Shown here: positions 1 to 7,354 of the stretch, in pieces
Position numbering within the stretch: position 1 is the first letter of the stretch
Layout: each line of letters begins with the position of its first letter
Origin: Ruminococcus sp.
GTDB lineage: Bacteria; Bacillota; Clostridia; Oscillospirales; Ruminococcaceae
Direction: 5' to 3'
NCBI GenBank assembly: GCA_017543335.1
Contig: JAFYGE010000003.1
Location: forward strand, 1-64,000
DNA length: 64,000 bases
Made by a program: the position numbers and the translations under genes
The notes under the pieces: model-generated
What the model was told of the DNA's origin: nothing
Databases searched by the model: none
What the model saw: the letters and a program-made list of their open reading frames with translations, nothing else

Positions 1-285
1 AGCGATATTGCAAATGAGATAAACAGAGTTATTGCTGTTAACGAAACAAAGAAAATGCAGGCGGCATGGATAAATGACTGGCTTGAAAGTATAGGGATGA
101 TGATAAAAAACGCTGACGGACGCCGAGTTGTAACCTCTGCAGGAGAAGAAATTGGTATTACATCACACCTTAAAACAAGTCTGCGAGGAACAGAGTATTA
201 TCTTAATCTGTATTCAGTGCAGGCACAGTCTTTCATTTTTGATAATCTGAGAGCTATCATTGATTATCATTATGACCGCAGCTGA
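1..285 (+). CDS. C-terminal end of an unrecognised protein (5' end outside window)
   Basis: The reading frame is open from base 1 and ends with TGA at 283-285, so at least 94 C-terminal residues are seen and the true start lies upstream. An internal ATG at 55 has no convincing ribosome binding site and is not taken as the start. The visible part is a mixed helical/strand domain without signal peptide or membrane segment. It contains 'RRVVTSAGEEIGI' and ends in a segment rich in aromatic residues ('QSFIFDNLRAIIDYHYD'). I do not recognise the family with confidence. It lies 16 bases before the SWIM-type gene on the same strand, so co-transcription is possible. Confidence 0.6.
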   Translation, partial: SDIANEINRVIAVNETKKMQAAWINDWLESIGMMIKNADGRRVVTSAGEEIGITSHLKTSLRGTEYYLNLYSVQAQSFIFDNLRAIIDYHYDRS

Positions 286-301
286 GCAATAGGGAGTAGC
301 A

Positions 302-787
302 ATGGATTGGAAGAAATTATTTAATCCCGTTATCCTTGAACGAGGATTTGACTATCACCGAGATAAGAAAGCTGAGATACTTAACTTATCGGCTGATGAA
401 GTAAATGCAGTGGTTTCAGGTTCAGACGACTATGAGGTAAACATTTACTTCTCTGACGGAGAAATTGAGGATATGTACTGCAATTGTCCATATGCTTCTG
501 ACGGCAATAATTGTAAGCATATGGCTGCTGTATTATATATGTTCGAGAACTTGAAAGACCATCCAATTTTAAGAGACACTGAAGTTGAAAGTCTTATTAA
601 CAACACATCTCCTGAGCAGTTAAGGGGATTTCTCATAAATGCGATGAAATATGAATCTGGACTGAAAGAGCGATTTATCCGTTTTATTGACGGTGAAAAC
701 GGTAACATAAATATAGCTGAGTATAAGTCTCAGCTAAAATCACTAATTAAGAAATACTCATATCACAGTTCCTTTAACAAGCTGTAA
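302..787 (+). CDS. SWIM zinc-finger protein, truncated N-terminal part
   Basis: This encodes 161 residues. Residues about 60-75 carry the SWIM zinc-binding pattern C-x-C-x(n)-C-x-H ('CNCPYASDGNNCKHMA'). SWIM domains occur in DNA- or protein-binding proteins, and bacterial members of this type are normally several hundred residues long. Here the protein stops about 60 residues beyond an 'EYKSQLKSLIKKY' helix, in a short tail (HSSFNKL). That suggests loss of the central and C-terminal parts. A piece resembling the C-terminal end of the same family is found at 1509-1889, beyond a separate transcription unit. The start ATG at 302 has a weak upstream 'AGGGAGTAGCA' as ribosome binding site. Whether the short product still functions cannot be told from sequence. 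Confidence 0.7.
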   Translation: MDWKKLFNPVILERGFDYHRDKKAEILNLSADEVNAVVSGSDDYEVNIYFSDGEIEDMYCNCPYASDGNNCKHMAAVLYMFENLKDHPILRDTEVESLINNTSPEQLRGFLINAMKYESGLKERFIRFIDGENGNINIAEYKSQLKSLIKKYSYHSSFNKL

Positions 788-891
788 AAATGTTTTTGCC
801 TTTTCTGCTTCAGCGAATGTGCTCTTTGTCTATGTGCATTATTTTTATACCATTGTTTATAATTTTTTATAAATAATATTCAAAAAAGCTA

Positions 892-920
892 TTGACAAAC
901 GCAAATTCGTTTGATATAAT
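892..920 (+). promoter_or_regulatory. Sigma-A type promoter of the small cytolysin-domain-like gene
   Basis: TTGACA at 892-897 and TATAAT at 915-920 are perfect consensus boxes with a 17-base spacer. They lie about 90 bases before the ATG at 1012, which has a good AAGGAG (998-1003). The promoter sits in the 224-base gap after the truncated SWIM gene and gives the next gene its own transcription. Confidence 0.85.
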
Positions 921-1011
921 ATATTTGGAAGTAAGCCATAAAGTTTTAATACAAGCCAACTAGATTTTGTTAACTTTATATTCTAATCTATTTTAAAAAG
1001 GAGTTATTATT

Positions 1012-1368
1012 ATGGCAAACATTCAGGAACTTTTACAGAACGAATCAGCAGGCGCATATCTTCAGGTAATAGCAGGCGAAAAGAACGGCAGTATCACAGT
1101 TGAAAACAAAGGTGCATATGTTGCTAAGTTCAGTGTTTCTTACAAAATCGGCGATAAGTCATTCAGAGAGGAATCTGACAACTTCTCAGCAGGTGTTGCA
1201 AAGACAATCATGATCCCCGCAGATGCTACAGCAGTAAGCGTTCTCGTTGAAGAATATTGGTTCATCAAGTGTACAAGAACAATTCTTCAGGAGAATTTCG
1301 AAGGCCCCGTTACAAAGAAATACATTGTTACCGGTACAACCCTCGATCCTGACTGGCACGAGGGCTGA
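1012..1368 (+). CDS. Small standalone protein resembling cholesterol-dependent cytolysin domain 4
   Basis: This encodes 118 residues with no signal peptide, no membrane segment and a single Cys. The order of motifs recalls the C-terminal beta-sandwich (domain 4) of thiol-activated, cholesterol-dependent cytolysins: 'NKGAYVAKFSVSY' near the start, then a polar stretch, 'IMIPADATAVSVLVEE', a region where the Trp-rich undecapeptide would lie ('EEYWFIKCTRTI'), and a terminal 'TKKYIVTGTTLDPDW' that matches the family's closing strand. The pore-forming domains 1-3 are absent and the undecapeptide is not conserved. The gene has its own consensus promoter and terminator and splits two fragments of a SWIM gene. 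The fold assignment is by eye from remembered family sequences. A role in membrane or ligand binding is inference; a haemolytic role is unlikely without the other domains. Confidence 0.65.
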   Translation: MANIQELLQNESAGAYLQVIAGEKNGSITVENKGAYVAKFSVSYKIGDKSFREESDNFSAGVAKTIMIPADATAVSVLVEEYWFIKCTRTILQENFEGPVTKKYIVTGTTLDPDWHEG

Positions 1369-1474
1369 TTAAAGTAAACGGCTTATTTCCTTTATGGTCA
1401 TGTCTAAGCCTGTTTCCCAGGATAAAATGTATTACAAGCTTTTAATATGAACCATAAATAACAGATGTATCTTT

Positions 1475-1508
1475 ACAGGGCGGTCTGCAAGCTGCCCTGT
1501 ATTTTTTT
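1475..1508 (+). terminator. Rho-independent terminator after the cytolysin-domain-like gene
   Basis: The arms ACAGGGC (1475-1481) and GCCCTGT (1494-1500) form a stem followed by seven T at 1502-1508. It closes the single-gene unit that starts at the 892-920 promoter. The C-terminal SWIM-like fragment begins directly after the T-run. Confidence 0.85.
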
Positions 1509-1889
1509 GTGCTCTGTAGATTGCTTTCTAATGATTCTTACAGTATCTCAGACAAAAAGAAAACCTCGCAGGATAGACTTGCAAATTATGTATTTTCAAA
1601 TAACAATACCTATCTTATAGAAAAATATGAATCACTCCTAATAGAAAGTTATTCTGAGCTTGTTCTTGAAGCATATGCAAACGATCTTAATAAAGCCGCA
1701 GAGCATACCGCTGACCGTTCGACTTACAAACGTTGGGCGGATAAACTAAGACATATGAAAACAATAAAAGGCGGAATTGAAACAGCAGATATGATTATAG
1801 ACAGGTGGCGAGAATTGTATTGCAATCGCCGTGCTATGATGCAGGAGATAAATAAGGTCGCAGATGAAAGTGATTTTGGCGTAAAATAG
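1509..1889 (+). pseudogene. C-terminal remnant of a SWIM zinc-finger gene
   Basis: The frame is open from about 1458, and the first possible start (GTG at 1509) lies directly after a terminator with no ribosome binding site, so translation is doubtful. The 126 residues are helical and end with 'LRHMKTIKGGIETADMI...WRELYCNRRAMMQEINK'. This is the kind of tail found at the C-terminus of bacterial SWIM-domain proteins (Arg/Lys-rich helix, GG turn, W-x(3)-Y, R-x-A-M-x-x-E). The SWIM-bearing N-terminal part is at 302-787 on the same strand. I infer that both are pieces of one gene that lost its middle when the 788-1508 unit was inserted or replaced it. Confidence 0.6.
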
Positions 1890-1930
1890 CCATTTTACAT
1901 ATGTCATCAATTTAGTCATGCCCATCCAGT

Positions 1931-1957
1931 AAAGCTCACGCAATTGCGTGAGCTTTT
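1931..1957. terminator. Palindromic terminator
   Basis: A perfect 26-base palindrome (arms AAAGCTCACGCAA and its complement, 1931-1956) runs into T on the plus strand. The next 150 bases up to the ECF-type promoter show no gene. Confidence 0.75.
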
Positions 1958-2112
1958 TGTTTATGTGACAGAGTAAAAAACGATACAAAGCATTTTCTCA
2001 TAATTCTGTCTGATATATGACTGTTTAAGATCCTGAGTATTTCCCGACTGCACGTATCCTGACGCTCCCATATATCATAAATTTTGACAGTCTAAAAAAT
2101 TTTTGAGTTTTT

Positions 2113-2150
2113 TGTCCTACTTGATATCCGGTGTGCGAGTGTATGTAATG
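2113..2150 (+). promoter_or_regulatory. Putative ECF-type promoter (TGTCCTAC ... CGAGTGTATGTAATG)
   Basis: TGTCCTAC at 2113-2120 and CGAGTGTATGTAATG at 2136-2150 precede the anti-sigma-like gene. Near-identical paired elements occur before the two ECF sigma genes of this window, at 17639-17676 (TGTTACAC/CGTAAGTGTATAATG) and, on the minus strand, 34662-34626 (TGTCCTTA/CGAATGTTATTAATG), with 14 or 15 bases between the two blocks. I read them as the -35 and -10 elements of an autoregulated ECF sigma factor. This is comparison within the window, not a known consensus. Confidence 0.5.
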
Positions 2151-2195
2151 AAAGCGATGATACGTATCAAATAACACAGCAATCAACAGAGGGAG

Positions 2196-3074
2196 ATGAA
2201 AGTGGTTCATAAAGCAGCCAGCATCCCCGGACTTAAAAATGATGATAAAGAGAGGATGTTTTTTATGAGTATCAATAAATATAATGCAAATTACAATAAC
2301 GAGGTAAGAGAAGTTGAAAAGAACACAGGTCGTAACCAGCACAGATATGCAGCAATTGCAGCAGCATTTGCACTTCTTGTCGGAGGAATTGGCGGAAGCG
2401 TTGCTCTTGGCAAGCATATTGGCAATAACAGCAATACCGGAACAGCTTTTGCAGAGGAGATCACAACTATGTCAGAAGCTGAAATAGAGACAGCCGCAGC
2501 TGCAACAGTTTCTTGTGTTGAGACAACAGCAGCTGTTGATGACAGACATGAGCCTGCTGATATGGATGCATTCGCACAGGAGTGGCTCGAAAAATACAAT
2601 GAATGGTTGAAGATACCTAACGGAGCTGTTGAGCACGAATATGAGAGTGTCAGCTTCAAAATGGCAGAAGGTTCTTATGTACCTACAATGGACGCATGGA
2701 AAATAACAGACGAAGAATACTGTTCAGCTGATGCAATAAACGAGCATCTGCACGCATTTTGGGCTCCTGGAAGCAAAGAGGATATAGCTCCGGCTGAGCT
2801 TACAGAGAAGATAGACAACGGAACTGTTACATATAACGATTTCTTAGGCGACATATACTTTACATATAATAATGAGCTTTACAGAACTACAGGTAATGCA
2901 GGAGTTGAAGGAAGAAGAACTTCTCCAACAGCTGAAAAAGTGAACGACAACGAGATACTTGTTCACTGGGACCTTGGCTGGGAAGGCGTAACTGTACCGC
3001 AGACTATGCACCTTGTATGGGTAGACGAGCTCAATGACTGGCGTGTTGACAATATATTCTTTGAAGGTGAATGA
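2196..3074 (+). CDS. Anti-sigma-like single-pass membrane protein with external domain
   Basis: This encodes 292 residues. The short cytoplasmic part 'IPGLKNDDKERMFFMS...VREVEKNTGR' matches, residue class by residue class, the cytoplasmic regions of the proteins encoded at 18272-19549 and 33085-34005, which sit next to ECF sigma genes. One membrane helix follows (about residues 52-72, 'IAAAFALLVGGIGGSVAL'), then an Ala/Thr-rich stalk and an external domain of about 180 residues with many aromatic residues and no recognised motif. No sigma gene is adjacent, so this may be an orphan or a family member using a distant sigma factor. The start is uncertain: ATG 2196 lies only a base or so after GAGGGAG, GTG 2202 has better spacing, and ATG 2265 is also possible. 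The anti-sigma function is inference from its relatives. Confidence 0.65.
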   Translation: MKVVHKAASIPGLKNDDKERMFFMSINKYNANYNNEVREVEKNTGRNQHRYAAIAAAFALLVGGIGGSVALGKHIGNNSNTGTAFAEEITTMSEAEIETAAAATVSCVETTAAVDDRHEPADMDAFAQEWLEKYNEWLKIPNGAVEHEYESVSFKMAEGSYVPTMDAWKITDEEYCSADAINEHLHAFWAPGSKEDIAPAELTEKIDNGTVTYNDFLGDIYFTYNNELYRTTGNAGVEGRRTSPTAEKVNDNEILVHWDLGWEGVTVPQTMHLVWVDELNDWRVDNIFFEGE

Positions 3075-3097
3075 TACGGCATTAAGTGTTAATATAA

Positions 3098-3135
3098 CTC
3101 CCCCTTTCTGGACTAACAAGTTCAGGGAGGGGGAG
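3098..3135 (+). terminator. Strong GC-rich hairpin after the anti-sigma-like gene
   Basis: CTCCCCCTTTCTGGAC and GTTCAGGGAGGGGGAG pair around a short TAACAA loop. The following bases are AATTGTAT rather than a T-run, so termination may be weak. Its position just after the stop at 3074 and before the thiamine promoter fits a transcript end. Confidence 0.55.
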
Positions 3136-3227
3136 AATTGTATAATCGCAAAAAATACCAAAAGCTTTTTGTATGATATGTTTATTTCTTTGAGCATACC
3201 GGGAGTTGAATGCCGTAAAAATACCTA

Positions 3228-3256
3228 TTGCAATTCACAAAACGATGTGATATAAT
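3228..3256 (+). promoter_or_regulatory. Promoter of the thiamine operon
   Basis: TTGCAA (3228-3233) and TATAAT (3251-3256) with 17 bases between them lie ten bases before the TPP aptamer, so the riboswitch is at the very 5' end of the transcript. Confidence 0.8.
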
Positions 3257-3265
3257 ATAAAAATA

Positions 3266-3343
3266 GGGGAGCTTGTATAACAGGCTGAGAGGAAGGTGCG
3301 ACCTTCGACCCATGACCTGATTTGGATAATGCCAACGTAGGGA
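3266..3343 (+). ncRNA. TPP (THI-box) riboswitch aptamer
   Basis: The hallmark conserved blocks are present in order: GGGGAGC, AGGCTGAGAG, GACCC, ACCTGATTTGGATAATGCC and AACGTAGGGAG. The aptamer binds thiamine pyrophosphate. It is followed by a terminator hairpin (3363-3400), so binding should cause premature termination upstream of thiS and the rest of the operon. Confidence 0.97.
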
Positions 3344-3362
3344 GTCTGATATTGTTTTTACA

Positions 3363-3400
3363 TTCAGGGAACTGCGTTTGACGGTTCCCTGAATTTTTTT
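3363..3400 (+). terminator. Riboswitch expression-platform terminator
   Basis: TTCAGGGAAC (3363-3372) pairs with GTTCCCTGAA (3384-3393), followed by seven T to 3400. The thiS ribosome binding site AAGGAGG starts at 3401, so termination here removes the whole coding region. The anti-terminator pairing was not traced. Confidence 0.9.
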
Positions 3401-3416
3401 AAGGAGGAATCTGCGT

Positions 3417-3611
3417 ATGGTCAAGATAAACGGAGAGCAGCTTGAAAAAGCTGGCAAAAGCGTATCTGAGGTACTGGCTGAAATGGGGATAAGTGGTCAG
3501 AGAGTTGCAGTGGAGATAAATGAAGAAATTGTTCCGAAAGCAAAATATGATGAAACTATCCTCAAAGATGAAGATACAGTAGAGGTAGTACGTTTTGTGG
3601 GAGGCGGCTGA
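3417..3611 (+). CDS. thiS: ThiS, sulfur carrier protein
   Basis: The 64-residue ubiquitin-like protein ends in 'EVVRFVGGG'. The C-terminal Gly-Gly is adenylylated by ThiF and converted to a thiocarboxylate that donates sulfur to the thiazole ring. Length and N-terminal 'MVKINGE' fit the family. A strong AAGGAGG at 3401-3407 supports ATG 3417. It is the first gene of the riboswitch-controlled operon, and its TGA overlaps the ATG of thiF by one base. Confidence 0.93.
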   Translation: MVKINGEQLEKAGKSVSEVLAEMGISGQRVAVEINEEIVPKAKYDETILKDEDTVEVVRFVGGG

Positions 3612-4249
3612 TGAGTATACCTACCAGAGACGAGATGTATAAAGCTTTGGAGGAGCGTCACGGAAAAGAGCTTCAAAGGAAGCTTTCGGAAGCATCCGTG
3701 GCTGTATGCGGACTTGGCGGACTTGGCTCAAATATAGCTATAGCTCTTGCAAGAGCAGGAGTGGGAAAGCTCCACATACTTGATTTTGACAGAGTTGATA
3801 TATCGAATCTTAACCGACAGCAGTATTTTCCGGAGCAGCTTGGCGAGTACAAGGCGGATGCCCTGTACGATACACTTAAACGTATCGCACCATACTGTGA
3901 TATACGCAAAGAGTGCGTAAAGCTTGATGACGGAAATATAGCTGACCTGCTAAAGTCTGACGATATAATATGTGAAGCATTTGACAATGCCGAGCAGAAA
4001 GCGATGCTGGTAAACCGTGTACTGGAGGAAATGCCGGAGAAATATCTGGTATCAGGTTCAGGGATGGCTGGGATAGCACCTTCAAATATGATAAAGACCA
4101 AACGTATAACAAAGCGTTTTTATCTCTGCGGAGACGGTGTAAGCGATGTTGCTGACGGAATGGGACTTGTTTCCACAAGAGTACTGATATGTGCCGCACA
4201 TGAAGCACACGCAGTTATCCGTATCATTGCCGGAGAATATGAGATATAA
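3611..4249 (+). CDS. thiF: ThiF-type adenylyltransferase
   Basis: This 212-residue E1-like protein activates the C-terminus of ThiS with ATP. Residues about 26-45 carry the nucleotide-binding 'VAVCGLGGLGSNIAIALARAG', followed by the acidic 'LDFDRVDISNLNRQ' typical of the ThiF/MoeB/UBA1 fold. It is of the short class common in anaerobic Firmicutes, without a rhodanese or MoeB-like extension. GGGAGG at about 3600-3605 is its ribosome binding site inside the end of thiS. Position between thiS and thiG supports ThiF over MoeB. Confidence 0.92.
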   Translation: MSIPTRDEMYKALEERHGKELQRKLSEASVAVCGLGGLGSNIAIALARAGVGKLHILDFDRVDISNLNRQQYFPEQLGEYKADALYDTLKRIAPYCDIRKECVKLDDGNIADLLKSDDIICEAFDNAEQKAMLVNRVLEEMPEKYLVSGSGMAGIAPSNMIKTKRITKRFYLCGDGVSDVADGMGLVSTRVLICAAHEAHAVIRIIAGEYEI

Positions 4250-4261
4250 GGAGTAATCTAT

Positions 4262-5035
4262 ATGAACAAAGATGATAAGCTGATTCTGGGAGGACATGAG
4301 TTCTCCTCACGTTTCATACTTGGTTCAGGAAAATATTCCATGAGCCTTATTGAAGCGGCTGTAAAATATGCGGGAGCTGAGATGATAACTCTTGCTGTAA
4401 GACGTACTAATTCAAAAGAGAATGAAAGCATTCTCGACCACATACCTGAGGGTGTTACCCTGCTTCCGAATACATCAGGTGCGAGAAATGCCGATGAGGC
4501 TGTACGTATTGCAAGACTTGCAAGAGAGCTTGGATGCGGAGATTTTGTAAAGATAGAGATAATGCGTGATTCAAAATATCTCCTTCCTGATAATCAGGAG
4601 ACTATACGTGCTACAGAGATACTTGCAAAAGAGGGATTTATCGTAATGCCTTATATGTATCCTGACCTTAATGCTGCCCGTGACCTTGTAAATGCCGGAG
4701 CTGCTTCTATAATGCCGCTTGCTTCACCTATCGGCTCAAACAAGGGACTTGCTACAAGAGATTTCATTCAGATACTCATTGACGAGATAGACCTTCCTAT
4801 CATAGTTGACGCAGGTATCGGACGTCCTTCACAGGCTTGTGAAGCAATGGAAATGGGTGCAGCAGCAGTTATGTCGAATACAGCTCTTGCAACTGCCGGA
4901 GACCTTCCTGTAATGGCAGAAGCTTTCAAGCAGGCTGTTGAAGCCGGAAGAAAGGCTTATCTTTCGGGCCTCGGACGTGTTCTGACAAGAGGTGCTTCAC
5001 CGTCAGATACACTTATAGGTTTCCTTCATGACTGA
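4262..5035 (+). CDS. thiG: ThiG, thiazole synthase
   Basis: This 257-residue TIM-barrel enzyme forms the thiazole phosphate ring from 1-deoxy-D-xylulose 5-phosphate, dehydroglycine and ThiS-thiocarboxylate. The N-terminal '[17 protein letters not shown]' and the substrate-imine lysine region 'GDFVKIEIM' are visible, as is the phosphate-binding end '[19 protein letters not shown]'. Length fits the family. The start ATG 4262 follows AAGGAG at 4248-4253. It belongs to the same operon as thiS/thiF and later thiH, which supplies dehydroglycine from tyrosine without oxygen. Confidence 0.96.
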   Translation: MNKDDKLILGGHEFSSRFILGSGKYSMSLIEAAVKYAGAEMITLAVRRTNSKENESILDHIPEGVTLLPNTSGARNADEAVRIARLARELGCGDFVKIEIMRDSKYLLPDNQETIRATEILAKEGFIVMPYMYPDLNAARDLVNAGAASIMPLASPIGSNKGLATRDFIQILIDEIDLPIIVDAGIGRPSQACEAMEMGAAAVMSNTALATAGDLPVMAEAFKQAVEAGRKAYLSGLGRVLTRGASPSDTLIGFLHD

Positions 5036-5050
5036 TGTAAGGAGAAAAAT

Positions 5051-5740
5051 ATGAAAACTGTCATTATACATGGGCAAAGCCACAAAGGTTCAACATATCA
5101 TATGGCACGTTTGCTTGCTGACAAAATAGGCGGAGAGATCACGGAGTTTTTTCTTCCGAGAGATTTCGGTGAATTCTGCACCGGCTGTATCAGATGCTTT
5201 AAAGAGTCAGAAAAGAAATGTCCGCATTATGAAAAGCTTGCACCTATCACAAAAGCGATCGATGAAGCAGATGTAATAATACTTGCAAGTCCTGTATATG
5301 TTTATCATGCTACCGGTGCTATGAAGGCATTTCTCGATCACTATGGTTACCGCTGGATGGTACATAGTCCGGAAGGTTCTATGTTTAAAAAGCAGGGCGT
5401 TTGTATAAGTACTGCTGCCGGAGCAGGTATGAAGTCAACAAACAAGGATATGGCGGACAGTCTGTTTTTCTGGGGAGTTCCTAAGATATATAAATTCGGC
5501 AAAGGCATTGCTGCGGTTGATTGGAACAGTGTCAGTGAAAAGAAAAAGAAGGCTATCGAAAGCAGATCAAGCTCTATAGCCGCAAAGATAGTCAGCAGGG
5601 CAGGAAATGTGAAGCCCGGCATCAAAACAAAAGGAATGTTCAGTATCATGCGTTTGGCACAGAAAAAAGGCTTTAATGAGCGTGACGTAAACTACTGGAA
5701 AGAACATGGATGGCTTGGCAAGGAGCGTCCGTGGAAATAA
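5051..5740 (+). CDS. Flavodoxin-fold NAD(P)H-FMN reductase, possible iron-sulfur flavoprotein
   Basis: The 229-residue protein starts with the flavin-phosphate loop 'IIHGQSHKGSTYHMA', followed by 'CTGCIRCFKESEKKCPHY', a C-x2-C-x2-C-x7-C arrangement like the compact cluster motif of iron-sulfur flavoproteins. 'ADVIILASPVYVYHATGAMKAFLDH' is the conserved FMN-binding/dimer region of this superfamily. It lies between thiG and thiC with 15- and 24-base gaps, so it is in the thiamine transcript although it is not a known thiamine gene. A job as electron donor to the radical-SAM enzymes ThiC and ThiH is an inference from position. A general FMN or quinone reductase is the alternative. Confidence 0.8.
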   Translation: MKTVIIHGQSHKGSTYHMARLLADKIGGEITEFFLPRDFGEFCTGCIRCFKESEKKCPHYEKLAPITKAIDEADVIILASPVYVYHATGAMKAFLDHYGYRWMVHSPEGSMFKKQGVCISTAAGAGMKSTNKDMADSLFFWGVPKIYKFGKGIAAVDWNSVSEKKKKAIESRSSSIAAKIVSRAGNVKPGIKTKGMFSIMRLAQKKGFNERDVNYWKEHGWLGKERPWK

Positions 5741-5764
5741 ATTTATAGAAAAGGAATTTGTATT

Positions 5765-7078
5765 ATGAGAAATTATGCTACACAGATGGAAGCTGCAAAG
5801 AAAGGGATAATCACTCCCGAAATGGAAATAGTTGCAAAGAAGGAGTATATAGAGCCTGAGCAGCTTCGTGAACTCGTTGCAAAGGGTGAGGTATGTATCC
5901 CCTGCAATATCAACCATAAGTCCATTTCACCTGAGGGCATCGGCAGCAGAATGAAGACAAAGATAAACGTCAACCTCGGTATTTCCGGTGACTGCAAGGA
6001 CTACACTATGGAAATGGAAAAGGTCGATATGGCTATAAAGTTCGGTGCAGAGGCTATCATGGACCTCAGCAACTACGGTAAGACAAATACTTTCCGTAAG
6101 CAGCTTGTTGAGAAGTCACCAGCAATGATAGGTACAGTTCCGATGTATGATGCTATCGGCTATCTCGAAAAGGACCTCCTTGAGATAACAGCAAAGGACT
6201 TCCTCAAGGTAGTTCGTGCTCACGCTGAAGAAGGCGTTGACTTCATGACTATCCATGCAGGTATAAACCGCCGTGCAGTTGAGGCTTTCCGCCGTGACAA
6301 GAGAAAAATGAACATCGTATCCCGTGGCGGTTCACTCCTCTTTGCGTGGATGATGATGACAGGCAACGAGAATCCATTCTATGAGTACTATGATGAGGTG
6401 CTTGATATACTCCGTGAGTACGATGTTACTATCAGTCTTGGTGACGCACTTCGTCCGGGATGTATCGACGATTCTACAGACGCAGGTCAGATCTCTGAGC
6501 TTATCGAGCTTGGTGCTCTTACTGAGAGAGCGTGGGCTAAGGATGTTCAGGTAATGGTAGAGGGACCGGGTCACATGGCAATGAACGAGATAGCAGCTAA
6601 CATGAAGATACAGAAGCGTATCTGCCACAACGCTCCATTCTACGTGCTCGGACCTCTGGTAACAGATATAGCTCCGGGTTATGACCACATCACTTCTGCT
6701 ATAGGCGGAGCTATCGCAGCAGCAAGCGGTGCAGATTTCCTCTGCTATGTAACTCCTGCTGAGCACCTCAGACTCCCTGACCTCAGTGACGTTAAAGAGG
6801 GTATAATCGCAAGCCGTATCGCAGCTCATGCAGCTGATATTGCAAAGGGAATCCCTCACGCTACAGACGCAGATAATGCTATGGCAGAGGCTCGCCATGA
6901 AGTTGACTGGGACAAGATGTTCGACATTGCTATTGACGGTGAAAAGGCAAGAGCTTATTTTGAGAGCACTCCTCCGGCAGACCGTCACACTTGCTCTATG
7001 TGCGGAAAGATGTGTGCAGTACGTACAACAAATATGATACTCAACGGCGAAAAGGTTGAGTTTTGTTCAGAAAAGTAA
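5765..7078 (+). CDS. thiC: ThiC, phosphomethylpyrimidine synthase
   Basis: This 437-residue radical-SAM enzyme rearranges 5-aminoimidazole ribotide into the hydroxymethylpyrimidine phosphate. The C-terminal cluster motif '[11 protein letters not shown]' (C-x2-C-x4-C) is intact. Core signatures 'NVNLGISGD', 'DLSNYGKT', '[10 protein letters not shown]' and '[13 protein letters not shown]' are all present. Length matches the short bacterial class lacking the N-terminal extension of proteobacterial ThiC. RBS AAAAGGAA precedes ATG 5765. Fourth in order after thiG, it supplies the pyrimidine half for ThiE. Confidence 0.97.
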   Translation: MRNYATQMEAAKKGIITPEMEIVAKKEYIEPEQLRELVAKGEVCIPCNINHKSISPEGIGSRMKTKINVNLGISGDCKDYTMEMEKVDMAIKFGAEAIMDLSNYGKTNTFRKQLVEKSPAMIGTVPMYDAIGYLEKDLLEITAKDFLKVVRAHAEEGVDFMTIHAGINRRAVEAFRRDKRKMNIVSRGGSLLFAWMMMTGNENPFYEYYDEVLDILREYDVTISLGDALRPGCIDDSTDAGQISELIELGALTERAWAKDVQVMVEGPGHMAMNEIAANMKIQKRICHNAPFYVLGPLVTDIAPGYDHITSAIGGAIAAASGADFLCYVTPAEHLRLPDLSDVKEGIIASRIAAHAADIAKGIPHATDADNAMAEARHEVDWDKMFDIAIDGEKARAYFESTPPADRHTCSMCGKMCAVRTTNMILNGEKVEFCSEK

Positions 7079-7100
7079 TTATAATTAATATATTTACAAA

Positions 7101-7254
7101 ATGACGAAGTCGGCAAAAAGGGATTCCAAAGGGTTCACAACCCTTTGGCGGAAAGGTGTACGAGGGAAGGCAGAGCCTTCCCTAAGAAGCAGTAAAACCA
7201 GCGTAGCGAAGTTTTACGACCTGTCCGCATTCCTCCCCTCGGCTTGACCGACGC
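7101..7254. repeat. Intergenic repeat, family A copy 1
   Basis: This lies in the 276-base gap between thiC and thiH. It contains ATTCCAAAGGG..CCCTTTGG, a GGAAGGC/GCCTTCC hairpin, 'AGTAAAACCAGCG' with its complement-like 'GAAGTTTTAC', and ends 'CTCGGCTTGACCGACG'. The same modules in the same order, on the other strand, make up 12999-13277. It has no coding capacity that I credit. Confidence 0.8.
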
Positions 7255-7354
7255 AAATTTTATAAATATGTTGTTGTAAGAGTAATAGTATCTGCAATAG
7301 TATGGTTTTTAGCTGTTCTATTACAGGTCAGATATTATAAAAGAAGGTCATAAA

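Noticed and set aside
2025..2417. Minus-strand open frame of 130 codons
   Set aside because: Antisense to the promoter and 5' part of the anti-sigma-like gene; hydrophobic readout of the complement of a membrane-helix coding stretch.
5051..5740. Assignment of the flavoprotein as ThiD, ThiO or another known thiamine enzyme
   Set aside because: It has a flavodoxin-type fold and Cys motif, not the ribokinase fold of ThiD or the FAD-oxidase fold of ThiO.
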